Program-made: the position numbers and the translations under genes
The notes under the pieces: generated by a model
What the model saw: only the letters and a program-made list of their open reading frames with translations
Told to the model about the DNA's origin: nothing
The model's database searches: none
Assembly (NCBI GenBank): GCA_018343915.1
Contig: JABRWF010000006.1
Location: forward strand, 1,488,001-1,552,000
DNA: 64,000 bases
Origin: Agroathelia rolfsii
Taxonomy: Eukaryota > Basidiomycota > Agaricomycetes > Amylocorticiales > Amylocorticiaceae
Direction: 5' to 3'
Shown here: one piece after another, positions 24,082 through 35,700 of the stretch
How positions within the stretch are numbered: the first letter of the stretch is position 1
How the letters are laid out: every line of letters starts with the position of its first letter

Positions 24082-25137
24082 TTAATCACTATCACTGAAT
24101 GTAACATGCTCCTCTTCTTCTTCCTCATGCCTGTCTGTGCGGTCGTATTGACTGAAGTCGACGGATACACCACCTTCCTCCTCCTCAGCCTCATCTTCGA
24201 GGTTATGGTGACGCTCAAACAGTTGACGACCTATCAAGTATTTGCATCAAATGATGACACCAATGTGCAGGAGCATGAACCACAAACCTGAGACCCGGGT
24301 TGCGATTCTCTTATATTCTTCACGCTCTTTTGGTGTCATAGCCTTCAACTTCTCGTCTTCCTCTCGTTTACGAATGGTTGCCATTTCGACATCAAACTTG
24401 ATCTTCCAAGCGCGGAACGACTCTGGAGTAACAGGTGTCCCGCGAGTTCGTGCTTCCTCCTCCTGATAACCTGGTCAAAAAAAGCAGGATAAAATACGAA
24501 GGAAGCATTGTCACCTCTAGAGCACGTCTTTCTTTTTCGGCTTCTTCTTTCCTTTTCCTTTCTGCTCGTTGTTGGACAAGTTCTGTGAGTTGCTCCCTGA
24601 GATAAGAAACCAGTGTAAATGTCATAGCCATGCCAAGGTTTTCCTCGCCCTGAAATATACGAGATCAGTTGATAAATCCTTAAGATGATGGTTCACCGTA
24701 CCGTCTTTTGAAGGTCGCCCAAAATTTTCTCTTCATCTCCGTCTTCCAAGTCACCCACGATAGCTTCAATCCTGAGTTCGGGTAAAACGTCGGGGTACTC
24801 ATCTGGATAATGAACAGCTAGTTGCAGTTTCACTGAAATAATTGTTAGAAAACCAGGTGTTGTATCCAAATGCACCAGGAAGAACTCCTACATTCATCCA
24901 GGCCATCGATGATCGATTCTGGTTCGACATCAATTTGGATCTCCCTTTCAGAGTTTTCTTGTCATCAGTCCTCAGCAAGACGTCATTTCATACTGATGAG
25001 AGCCGTTAACTAACTTGTAAGCTCATCGGGATATATTGATTCTAGAACCTGCCATACGCATGGTTTCAGTGGTATGAAACGACGGTCTTGTGAGTGCTCA
25101 CTTCAAATTCCTCGAGCAACACCTCATCAGAGGACAT
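24082..25137 (-). CDS. RWD-domain protein RWDD1/Gir2 (DFRP2-type)
   Basis: Seven exons (25137-25102, 25048-25015, 24957-24892, 24832-24702, 24649-24515, 24462-24288, 24230-24082) give 241 residues, almost the length of human RWDD1. The RWD domain spans about residues 1-110: SSDEVLLEEFEVLESIYPDE, then HYPDEYPDVLPEL with the YPxxxP turn. A Lys/Glu/Arg-rich helix follows (VQQRAERKRKEEAEKERRA). The C-terminus has the DFRP-type segment, TRVSGRQLFERHHNLEDE, that binds DRG GTPases, and an acidic tail. In yeast Gir2 partners Rbg2 and binds Gcn1 on ribosomes. The gene is head to head with the bS21m gene, with 113 bp between start codons. Confidence 0.9.
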
Positions 25138-25250
25138 ATTAATATGGCAGTATATGCTATGAGTTGTTAGAACTCCGACCACATGTCTTTTCATTCAGCG
25201 GACCGTCGGAAGTATAGACATTTTGGCCAACTGCAAGCTTGAAGTTGACC

Positions 25251-25871
25251 ATGTCGGCTCTCCTTCAACGTCTGACTACGCCCTCACGGCTGGCAACACA
25301 CCATAACTGCAAATGGTTCTCTGTCTTCTCTCAGCTGCGCAGCAATGGCAATCCTCTCGAGCAAGTACCTCACAAATCTGAGGACTCTGCATGGGATGCA
25401 TTCTCTTCGATGGTCAATGGTTCGGACAAGACGACTGGATTCTTAAAGGAGGATAATTTACCGCCTGCGGAATACTGGGCCAAACGATCTGAGAACCTTC
25501 TTAAAACACTGCCTCCACCACAGTCCATGTTGACAGGCGAGCTTCATGGGTCTGGGCTCCTATAGCATTATTAATTCATTGAAATTGTAGGCAGGACGGT
25601 TGTGTGCATAGACGGCAACGTTGGCCAGGCTTACTCCAAGCTCACGGCTAGAAATACTAGGAATAGGGTTTACCAAGAGTGGCGTGCGCAACAGAGGCAC
25701 ACACGACGCGGAGAGGCACGCCGGCAACTGGAAAGTCAAAGGTGGAGGAGACTATTTGGACATGAGGTGAGTTGGCTGCGTATATGGACGAAGAACATGT
25801 GTCTGATCATGGAACAGGTCAGGAAAAAGGTCCAGGTTGTTGATGCCATCCGCCGCCGTCGCAGTTCATGA
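25251..25871 (+). CDS. MRP21: Mitochondrial small-subunit ribosomal protein bS21m
   Basis: Three exons (25251-25536, 25591-25766, 25818-25871) give 171 residues. The N-terminus (ALLQRLTTPSRLATHH) is basic and Ser/Thr-rich like a mitochondrial presequence. The bS21 core follows the first intron: TGRTVVCIDGN, then NTRNRVYQEWRAQQRH, RWRRLFGHEVRKKVQ and VDAIRRRRSS at the C-terminus. The core is expected to bind 15S rRNA near the mRNA path. Intron 1 appears to be a GC-AG intron (25537-25590), because only that junction gives the family's T-G-R turn and a normal 54-nt length. It shares a 113-bp divergent promoter with RWDD1. Confidence 0.85.
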
Positions 25872-26734
25872 CGGCCGTCAATATTTGTCCCGAGCTATTC
25901 TTCCCCAATATATCGTATACTCCAGGACCCGTTGACCATGCTCTGACGCATCAAAAGCACCACGAAGCTTTTAGCTCGGGTGTCATAATAACTAGAATAT
26001 ATGTCAATCTATGACCTGGTAGTCCTTTTAATTATTGTTATTCTCATCTTGTTCGGAGATCCTTAAGAAGATATAATTACTGTCATGCTTCCAAGAGCTT
26101 GAGCTACTACTACACACACTGTCCTGAATTTGTACCGATCGATGCTCACCCGAACACGTCTCTTCTAAATCCATCGGGCTCCATTTCTGATTAGCCTTTG
26201 CTTTGCGGACATCAACACGAGAGATGCACGACGTTTCGCCTCATGGGACGCTTTTTTGCGCAAAATTGGCACGGACTGCTGTCTCCGGCATACATGAGCT
26301 CTCCAGACCGCTTTCCTCGATGTACATTCCCAGAACGGCTCCACACGGCTTTGTCATCGTCTTCCCCGAAGGACAAAAATGGCTTCTCTTACTGTCTATA
26401 GCGTGCCGCAATATGTCCTGGCTCGAAATTCAATCATAGCTGACTTTTTTTAATCAAGTAAGCCGTACAAAATCTATTGAGTTGGTATGTAATAAAGAAA
26501 GCGTCAGGCGTCAATGAGTAACAGTGATCGGCCTTTTGATGTGTTTAGATATTAACATGCTTCATTCGTCTTTGCATCTGCGTTAAATGTTGTAAGCCGT
26601 GTTCATAGTGCTACCAAACGTGTATTCGGGGTGGCCAGAAGATGTTAGAAATCTGTTGACTATATAAACTCAAGACGGTTGCGCTCAAGGTTCTCCCCAA
26701 GCCCGCTAGTGCCAGTTTCTTCAAGCCAAATAAA
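25872..26734. other. Intergenic region
   Basis: 3' flank of bS21m and promoter of the Cys-rich mini-gene. Apart from the TATA box at 26661 I see no supported feature. Confidence 0.5.
26661..26668 (+). promoter_or_regulatory. TATA box (TATATAAA) of the Cys-rich mini-gene
   Basis: TATATAAA 74 bp upstream of the ATG at 26735. A start of transcription about 30 bp downstream would leave a leader of about 40 nt. Confidence 0.5.
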
Positions 26735-27193
26735 ATGTGCTACAACGTTCGTCTTGTCTCGTCTTGGTCTACACAACACCCCATCCTGACCACTTCAATA
26801 GATCGTTGACGGACGCCATCACATTTTGTGTGGACATTTCGTGTCCATGGCCACTGAGAAGAACGACTGTAAACAAATGAACTGCGTGTTTAGTAGCCGG
26901 CATGTGCATTCAAATGGTGATATTTCTAATGTCATCCGGCGTGGGCTCCAGTTGCTGACTGGATATGTGTTATGCGATAGGTTGTACATCCCAGGCCGGC
27001 TGCATACGTCTCATGGCACAGCCTGTAAACAATGCCATAAGAGTCAGGTAGATGTGACGGCGTATCTTTCACTTACATGATGTAGGGCTGACTTGCTATG
27101 TTATACAGTAACACCGAATGCCCCGGGTGCATCAGACGAGCCAGAGAGGGTGTTCTCGGTCTCCCAAATTATCACGCCAGCACACCGTGCTGA
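26735..27193 (+). CDS. Small Cys-rich protein of mushroom type (92 aa, four exons)
   Basis: Four exons, 26735-26746, 26802-26916, 26981-27047 and 27109-27193, sum to 279 nt. The first exon is only 12 nt (MCYN). The product has ten cysteines and no signal peptide or membrane helix. Motifs in order are MC at the N-terminus, CGHF, DCKQMNCVFSSRH (C-x5-C then FSSxH), an isolated Cys pair, and CPGC near the end followed by IRRARE. The same order is seen in the second mini-gene at 62653. I recall such short Cys/His proteins as numerous and mostly uncharacterised in Agaricomycetes. A zinc-binding fold is likely from the C/H spacing, but the function is unknown. Intron phases and the upstream TATA box support a real gene. 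Confidence 0.68.
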
Positions 27194-27518
27194 GCGATGA
27201 CTTCCACTGGAGAGTGTCATCATCATCTTCATCATGCTTGTCACGTAGTACATGTGCTAGACTGACATACAGTAATCTATACCTATTTATCTACATGTAC
27301 TATAGCAGTGACCTTCTATTTATGTTGAATGCATTCGCACGTTGTGATGTACCGAACTGATGACCTAATGTGCATCACGTCACGTCATTACAGGGCATAT
27401 ACCCAAAGAGGTAGCAAGTTCACATCATTGTCGCGATGCTGATTCAGCCCCTGCCATGACAAGAGCAATAAAAGCAGGTTCCTGGCTGCCTATAAAAGCC
27501 CAGTTTTCCACCTTGTCG
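27194..27518. other. Promoter region of the pirin gene
   Basis: No gene. It holds the 3' flank of the Cys-rich gene and the pirin promoter, with TATAAAAG at 27491-27498. Confidence 0.5.
27491..27498 (+). promoter_or_regulatory. TATA box (TATAAAAG) of the pirin gene
   Basis: TATAAAAG 28 bp before the ATG at 27519 and 172 bp before the in-frame ATG at 27663. If it sets transcription about 30 bp downstream, the 27663 start would be favoured. Confidence 0.5.
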
Positions 27519-29077
27519 ATGTTCTATAGAGCATCAATTTTACTTGCAATTACTGCAGCAGCTATAGCCTTGTATCTCGGATCAATTGCTTTCCAGGGTC
27601 CTTCACAGAGCAACAAGCCCAATACCACAAACTTGAATTTTGATACTACAATTACAGCAAACATGTCTGCTGCTCAAGCACTATCTCGTAGCGTCATCAA
27701 GAAGGTCTTGGCCATGGAGGTCGAAGAGGTGGATACATGCAATCAAATTTCTCTACATTCCCTAACTCAATACATGTTATAATAGGGCGTGGGAGCTCGT
27801 GTACGCCGTTCAATCGGTTCTATGAGTCTTCGTAATGTTACGCCTTTCTTGATGTTGGATCACTTCTCTATCTCTGAGGGCGCTGTACGTTTTCTCTCGA
27901 TGATTTCATCCTGTTCTTTGTTGCTTAGATGTCCACATCACTCCAGGGCTTCCCAGATCACCCTCATCGGGGCCAGGCCACGGTTACTTACATGCTTGAG
28001 GGGTCAGCCGCGTTGTTGCAATGCCATATCCTACATTCGCTGACGTAGTACTCCTTAGATCAAGCCGACATGAGGATTCCGCTGGTCACAAAGGCACGAT
28101 CAAAGCCGGAGGTGTACAATGGATGTGTGCTGTAAGCGTGCAGTCGACCTCGTTTTTATATAGATGCTGATGAAATTCGTTTCATAGGGTCGCGGAATCA
28201 TCCACGCTGAGATGCCTGTTCATGGTCCAGGCATCCCTGATCCTCGTGGACTGCAGCTTTGGGTCGATCTTCCCAAGGAGGTGAGCAATTAGATTCTAGT
28301 ACTGACCAAAGGAAACGATCAATTTTACTCTTAAACAGTACAAGATGGTTGAGCCTACTTATCAAGAATTGGATCCCGACCAGTAAGTCTGTTCGACAGA
28401 AATATTTCCTGCAATCTGATACTTAATGTTCATAGGATCCCTGAAGCTTTCCCTGAAGGCCAGGAAGGGCCAGTCAAGATTCGCGTCATTAGTGGCAAGA
28501 GCCATGGTGTTGAGTCACCCGTTAGACCTCTCGGAGGTTGCTGGTACTTCCACGTCACCTTCAAGGGCAAGGGCCAAGTGTTTCAGGAAATACGTGCGTA
28601 GCTTGGACCACACCTTTGAGCATTTTAATTGACGCATGCTTCAATTAGCCGCTGGATGGACAGCATTCCTATACAGTGAGTCCTTTTTGAGCGCCCTTTT
28701 TCAAATGATTTTGTATGGCTCATTTATCTCCTCTATCAGTCTTCAAGGGCTCTGTAAAAATAGGCTCCTCACCTGTCGCACATGAGACATACAACACTGT
28801 CGTATTGTCCGCAGAAGACGGGGAGAACGGCGTTGTTCTTTCTGCTGATGGAGAGGCAGAGTTGATGTTGGCGGCTGCCGAACCACTGGACCAGACTATT
28901 GTTCAGTACGGTCCTTTTGTTATGACGAGCCGGGAAGAGATTCAGCAAACTTTGATTGACTGTGAGTGAGAAGTTTAACAAACTCATAGTATGAATAACA
29001 CTCATTTTATATCAGATCAATTGGGCAGAAACGGTTTCGAGAAAGCACACAAGTGGAAGAGTATTATCGGAAACTAA
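27519..29077 (+). CDS. Pirin
   Basis: Cupin-fold iron protein of the pirin family (nuclear co-regulator or quercetinase-like in different organisms). About ten short exons join in frame. Metal-ligand regions are present: DHFSISEGAGFPDHPHRG with the first His pair, EDSAGHKG, and GIIHAEMP with the His/Glu pair. The second cupin includes RVISGKSHG and ends with GRNGFEKAHKWKS. The conserved body starts near MSAAQALSRSV (ATG 27663). Upstream in frame is an open, hydrophobic 48-residue extension (MFYRASILLAITAAAIALYL) that could be a membrane anchor or targeting segment. The start is therefore uncertain: 27456, 27519 or 27663. Its 3' UTR begins with an 11-C run. Convergent with WDR74, 127 bp apart. 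Confidence 0.9.
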
Positions 29078-29204
29078 CAAACCACATGATCCCCCCCCCC
29101 CTCTCTTTTTTTTTCCTGATCAAAGGGAGCGATCCCTCATGTATCCGTTAGTTCAAATGGTCTGTAGATATAAGTCGATGTAATAAAATATTCTCCAGAA
29201 TACA

Positions 29205-30783
29205 CTACTTTTTCTTCTTCTTACGTTTCTCTTGTGTGTCGCTTTCTGCATCATCATCGTCATCAACATTTTCTAGTTGCTCCCAAATCTTATCACCATT
29301 TTCGTCTTCTTCATCCGCGGCATCGGTGCCTTGGGCTATAGTGGGGTCCGTACCATCCCAAACAATGGCGGTAGGCATTCCCTGAACGTAAATCCGTTCG
29401 AGTACTGAGCCCTTTTGATCCAGATTTGAACCTGCTACTGGGGGTGGTGGGAAGGTACTATGGATTCGGACAAGGCGATCCAGCGAGGTTGATGCCATTA
29501 TAGAAGGGGATGGTGCGATGGAATTGATTGCTCCAGAAATACCTATCGTGAAAGAAGATATCTTAAGTGATAAACTTCCAGTAGTTTAGGTTGGTCGAGA
29601 CAAACCCTTGTATGAATACGTAACACGCCCGTTTCTTAGGTCGAGGGCGAATAGATTGCAGCCGTTGTCGGCCACGAATAGCTCGCTGTGGAGCCAAAGA
29701 GCCATTAAATAAATAAAATAATGAAGATTGATGATATACTTACTGTTCGGTAAACCCTGTTTCAACAAGTTTCACACCACCTATTTTACCTACATTATTC
29801 CAAACAGCTACCGGCCGTCGTGCAGCACGGGTGTCGTATCGGCGTATGTCTCCCAAAGCAGTTCCTACGGCTATGTGTGCGGCGCTTCCTTGATTCTGAG
29901 GGTTCTTGGAATGTATATACGAAAGGGAGGTTATGTTTACTGGTTGACGCAAGCCCAGATTATCGTTTGGTATCTGTAGACAAATCCATCAACTTAGCCT
30001 CGTATTTTAATTTGTACCAGGAGCAAGCGCACATTTCTTGCTCTCCAGATTTCTCCTCGTAACAGCGGTTCATTGCGCTTTCGTTTCCCCTTTGCTGTTG
30101 CGCTGATAGTCTCGTTTGTTGGGGGCGGTTGGGAAAATGCACGGTTAACATCCCAAAGCGATAGTTCTACTTCATGACCAGCATATGCGAATGTATCGCG
30201 CCCTGATGGAGAGAGTCGCCAATCATTGAGTCTCATTGGTAAGGATGATGTATGAGTTTCGGACAGAGTGTATGAAGCTTCAGTCTCAGGGGATGGAGGC
30301 GTGATTTTGGAAAGTCGCAAAGCGCCATTAGATGTACAAGAAAAGATCTCCCTAAAAACCAATGCATAAGCGTTTTTAGCGAGGACAGTATTGATAACTT
30401 ACGATTCACGTATACTGAGCCCAATGAATTTTGATTCGACTCTCATCCGAGTCTCCTTCCATTCCAATACTGCTTGAAAGGGGCTTTCATCGTCGTCGTT
30501 AATCCTGAACACACTTGTAGAACCATCTTTATAGGCTGCAGTGACCTATGTGCATCATTTCTAAGAATTAGGCACGAAATAATATAAATTGACATTTACC
30601 CACAAGCCCTTGATTTACCGCAAGCTTCTGAATAGGAATGGTCCTCCCTGAGCTAGGACCATCTAGTAAAATCTTTGGGGGTTCATTTTCAGGTTTATTT
30701 TCGGGCGCTTTGCTGGATTTTGCAAAGTTAGGAGCATAAGATATTGATTTGATAGACCCAAGCTCATCGCTAAGCAAGAACAT
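29205..30783 (-). CDS. NSA1: WD-repeat ribosome assembly factor Nsa1/WDR74
   Basis: Acts in the nucleolus on pre-60S particles; the yeast and human orthologues work with Rix7/NVL2. Six exons (30783-30604, 30545-30403, 30351-30033, 29973-29744, 29685-29606, 29542-29205) give 429 residues. Beta-propeller blades are visible: AAYKDGSTSVFRIND, EVELSLWDVNRAF, AVGTALGDIRRYDTR, FVADNGCNLFALDLRNG, and the closing SIMASTSLDRLVRIH. A basic stretch (KGKRKRNEP) interrupts the middle. The tail is acidic then poly-Lys (EKRKKKKK), a usual nucleolar feature. The start is 223 bp from the divergent RMD5 gene. Confidence 0.9.
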
Positions 30784-31006
30784 GTTTTTTTTTGTCGATC
30801 AGCAGTCAAGTTGAAATTTGAAACACGTAACAGGCTACTGGTAAATGTTAGAGTGATGGTATAGAGCTAGTCGACCATGTACCCGAATTGTTGTGTCATC
30901 AGCATTACGCGATGCACATGCTGGTCACCACGGCCGCTTTCCCCACCCACGGTTGGACTACCTCCACGCTACACCTCTCATCTCCGGATTTCTGTGAGTC
31001 AACATC

Positions 31007-32502
31007 ATGGAAACCGCCCTGAAGGAGCTGGCAAAGCTTGAGAAACTTACTTCGTCGTCTCGCGATCTTGCACCAAAATCACTCCAGGATAGCAAAGGCA
31101 AAGCTTCGATACCCATCTCTGACACTCTCGATGCCTTGTTGCTATCACTTAACGAGACTAAGGCCATGATCGAGGCCGGCTCTGCGTCTAATGAGACGTT
31201 CACGAAATTATCATCTACTATTGATTCTAAAAAGAAGGAATTGGATGACCGTCAAAAAGAGATTTACAACGCCTTGGCCAGATACGGCAAAGGCCTGGAG
31301 AAGGTGTGTGAAGTGTTTGGCACAGTGTCTTATTCATATCAAGTCTAGCGCCTTAGTGCATTTTCTGACATCTGTAATAATTTATTACAGACACTCCCGA
31401 CGCCCCTGCCAGATTATCCCCGTATGTTTTCTTCAAATGACTCAAGCAGTGCATTGGAAACAGCTATCGCTATGCATCTCCTTCGAACTGGCCAGCTTGA
31501 TATTGCTCGGGCCTTACTCGATGTACCGAATTACTGTTCAATTAAGGCTATGATTCAGATCTAACTGTCGGAGTATTTAGGAAAGTCACACAGATATTTC
31601 TTCGGACATCCAAACTCAATTCGGAGAACTGCATCGCGTTATGTCTGCTCTTAGACTAGGGGAAATACAACCAGCTCTTGAGTGCGTACTACTAAACTCA
31701 AACGTAATATTATAACTTACCGTGACCGTAGATGGGTACAAAGTCATAGAGCGCAGCTCTCTGCGCGCTCTTCCCCTCTGGAGTTCTATCTTCACCGGTC
31801 TCATTACATGCGGCTTCTCCTGGAATCGGACCCTCCAAACACCATTTCTGCACTCCAGTATGCAAGGACGGCGCTGCAGCCATTTTATCTGGAATTCACC
31901 CACGAATTCAAGCGGCTCATTGGATGTATTGCCTATTTACCCATCAAAAAGTTACAAACCTCACCCTATGCGGATTTGGTGCAGCCCAGCATCCATCTAG
32001 ACCTCGAAAATCTGTTTGCCAAGGAGTTTTGTGCCAATTTGGGAATGAGCCGTGCACCTCCACTGCGGGTCGTGGCTGACATTGGTGGTGGTGGGGCACT
32101 AGCCCGTATCGAAATGGGAAGGAAAGTAATGCGGGAAAATAAGAGTGAATGGACTCAAGCTGATGAGCTACCCGTACGTTTCACCATTTGTTTTGAGCAT
32201 CTTTGGTTTACTAACAGCATCTACAGATTGAGATTCCACTGCCCCTCGAGCATCGCTACCACTCCGTCTTTACTTGTCCTGTATCGAAGGAGCAATCGAC
32301 AGAAGGTAATCCTCCAATGCTTCTGACGTGTGGTCATGTGCTGTCGAAAGAGAGCTTGCATAAGCTAGGGAAGTCAAATGGGTGAGTAGGCAAATTCCAA
32401 GCAACGGACATAATCTGACTTGACTTCTCACTTAGCCAAATCAAATGTCCTTATTGTCCTATCGAATCTTCGGCAGAGAATGCTCTGCCTGTTCATTTCT
32501 AG
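31007..32502 (+). CDS. RMD5: GID/CTLH E3 ubiquitin ligase subunit Rmd5 (RMND5)
   Basis: Catalytic RING-type subunit of the GID complex, which ubiquitinates gluconeogenic enzymes and other N-degron substrates. Six exons (31007-31303, 31391-31522, 31581-31681, 31732-32173, 32227-32381, 32436-32502) give 397 residues. In order: an N-terminal coiled coil ([14 protein letters not shown] to [11 protein letters not shown]), and a LisH-like [20 protein letters not shown]. Then come the CTLH segment ending WVQSHRAQL, and the CRA region with [14 protein letters not shown] and [12 protein letters not shown]. The degenerate RING is at the end: [28 protein letters not shown]. Spacing CPVS...CGH...CPYC is that of the RMND5 RING. 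Confidence 0.93.
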
Positions 32503-32718
32503 TTATCTGATTATTGTGTACTATAGTGCTTGTATCATAGTCTACTCTTCACTGTTTGACAATTGGACATTTGCTCACTTACATAAGCATATGTTGAAAC
32601 GCCACAACAGCCACAACGCGGTTACGGACGAGTCGGACTGTTTACTTAGTAGTCCGCTACTTGTCAACAACTTCAATCAGTGACGCCCGTCTATACTATC
32701 GACTCGAGAGTCGAGTAC

Positions 32719-35700
32719 ATGAGCAACTTCAGGCCCATTCGTGCTTCATCACCCATGAAGCCAGTTTATCTCGCGCCCAACTCAGAAACGTCGAGGTCAT
32801 CTTCGGCTCGCATTATTCCGGAGTTGGCTCATTTGACACAAGATGATGTGCAGTTTATTGACGCTGTTATCCATCGTGCTGGCCCTTCTGCCACAAGCTT
32901 CACACCTGTCTTCAAGGCTTACAACGAGGAGCTCGATAGTCGTGGCATTGATACCCAGGATGAGGTTGTGTACTATGGGAAGCTGCTTAAGATCGGAACC
33001 CTGCCCAAGGGGAAAAACTGGGAAGAGAAATGGAATATTGTCAAGAAGCAGCACGGCTACACTCCAATAATTGATGCTTCCAGACCAACCAGAAAAAATC
33101 CTATTACAAAGCCATCCAACTTGCGTGACGATACGCCACAAGCTTCTCCTCAACCTCGTCGACGTTGGATTTCCCAGCCAGATATTGACGACGACACCTT
33201 CACCTTGCACTCTCATCAAGATGATGCTGTTGCATCAACAAGTGGCGCTGTATCTCGCAGGCAGGTAACAAGTAGGAGGCCGGCAGATAGAACACCTAGG
33301 TCTACTCGATTTGCAGTTCCATCTTCTAAGAAGCCAGACGTTGAAAAAAAGAGCTTTCCATCTACCGTTGCGGCTCGTCAATCCAACCTCGACAGCAAAG
33401 ACTCTATTGAAACTTCGAAAGCTCCCATCAAACGGCTGTCCGCCATTACGTCGAAAATGATGTCCACACGCTCCGCTATGCCTGCCTGGAATGCCAATTT
33501 ATCCTCTTCTTTCCTCTCCCATTCAGACACAGAAACCGTCGAAGATAATCAGCCTACCTCCCCGCCTTATACCTCCGTCCGTACTTCAGCCTATACGAAA
33601 CAATATCACGCTCTACCCACGACGCAAGCCGGAGTCAATGACGTATCAAAATCCTCATTGGCTCCAAAACCCAGAAGCAGCCTTATCAATGAAGAAGAGG
33701 CTTGGGGGAACATTAAGATGGCCAGAGACGAAGCGGATGCCGATGCATTCCGCAACGATAAGCTTGTGGAGAGGTGCTGGACTGTATGGAAACAGGGTAT
33801 CTCATGGATTCACGTTTGTTTTTTTTTTTTTTCCCTTTGTCATATTTCAACCTTGCTTAGCTGACAATCATTGTATTTTAGAATACCAATGGACAGATAG
33901 ATCATGCACGTAACATGTTAATCCTCCGCATGCACATGCACCATTGGCGTGTTGCTACATCTCACCGCACCGCAATGTATGCTCATGTTTCATCGTTAGC
34001 AGATCAGCGTTTGTTACGGCGCATGCTGGTCGTTTGGAGACAAAAGCTATCGGTTCGACGGCAAGCCTCATGGCGTGAAGATATGCGCATGAAGCTGCAT
34101 CAATTCCGCACAAATTGTGATAACAAGCGTCGAGATGCATTTTGGCTACGATGGCGTCGCCATTTGCAGTATAAGTCGATTGGTCATCAGTATGACTCTG
34201 CCTTAGTTAGCAGATGCTTCGGGCGCTGGAGGGAACGTTTGGCTGTTATCAACGGTCTAGAGGAGGCGGCTAGGCAGTTCGATAGCGAGCGATCAAGTGC
34301 GGAAAAGTTGAGGGTTTGGGCGAAATGGGTTCAGGCACTTAGGCTTCGAGAGGCCGAAAAAGCTGTGTCCGCGAAAGTCCAGAAACGGAATGTTCGAGAT
34401 GCGTTGCTCATGTGGAGGATGAGACTGTAAGTTTCAGAACAGCATCATTTTTTCTCCAGTACTAAGAATATAACTACAGACAACAGGTGGACATGGCGGA
34501 TAACTTTGCAGAAGTCTACATCATGAAGCAGGCTATTTCGCGATGGCGGAAGGCCTGCATTCAAACTAAGGTATAGTCTCATTCCCATTCACCAAATCCC
34601 GTCTAAAATGTATTTTTGGCATGAAAAGAGCCTGGAAGTCAAAGCGGACAAGTACGTCCAGAAAAAAGATGGCATTCTTTTGCGAGCTGTCATGCGTGTA
34701 TGGAGAGCCCATTTATCCGGCCAACAGTTGGAACGCATACGGACATTACGTGTCGCGAAGCATGCCTTGTCCAAGTGGAAGGATCGAATTGCTCAGCACC
34801 GACAGGCCGAGGGTAAGTCATCATTTCAAAGATTGCCTTGTCTCTGATTCATAAATTTCTTTTTTAGAATTGGCTATCGCATTTACTCAGCGACCAGCGG
34901 CAACTACTATTGCCCTGACCTTCCAAAAATGGCACTCAGTCCTGTCCAGTTATCTCAAGATACATCAATATGCTGCTGATTACAGTAATTTAAGACTGCA
35001 AGCTCGGATGTTGCTTGTCTGGCGCTTGCAACTACGGTCAAGAATCAAACTTTTGCGCCAAGCTAAACTTGCGGACAAGCACTTCCAAGTTCGAAGATTT
35101 TTGCTTTTATGGAAGGAGAAAATGGCCGAACGCAAGAGGGAGCAGAACCTCGTTACATGGAACAAAATGCGGTGCCAACGAATATTCCAAGGTATACAAC
35201 CAAACAGCCCATAAATGATTTCCCAATTGGCTTATTTCTACTTTCCTAGCTTGGCTCAAGCGAACTCGGCATTTGCGAACACTGAAAGCGATAGAGCAAG
35301 ACGTGGTGACATACATCGAGGATGTGCGTAGCCTCGAATAGTTTTTTGGTTTCGATATTTACGGGATCTCATTTCCTATCAGAACATCCGAAGGAGAACT
35401 CTCTTAAAGTGGACCAATCGCGTCATCGATATCAAACTCCGTGAATTGGATGTAACACAGTCATACGCCAGCAGTCTTCTTGCGTGAGTTTATTCACTTC
35501 ACTGTCAATGCCAACCTATTCTGAATCAACGTCAGTACGACATTCCTGACGTGGAAACAAAACTTTGTCCGTCGCCGAGAGGAATCGAGCCTCTTGAGAA
35601 GCTACGAAGACATCAGGCGCGAAGGTGGGCTCAATTCTGTATTTCTAGGTTTTATCTTTATGATGTTTTTCGTCAGAAACGTTACGTCGTGTGTTCCACA

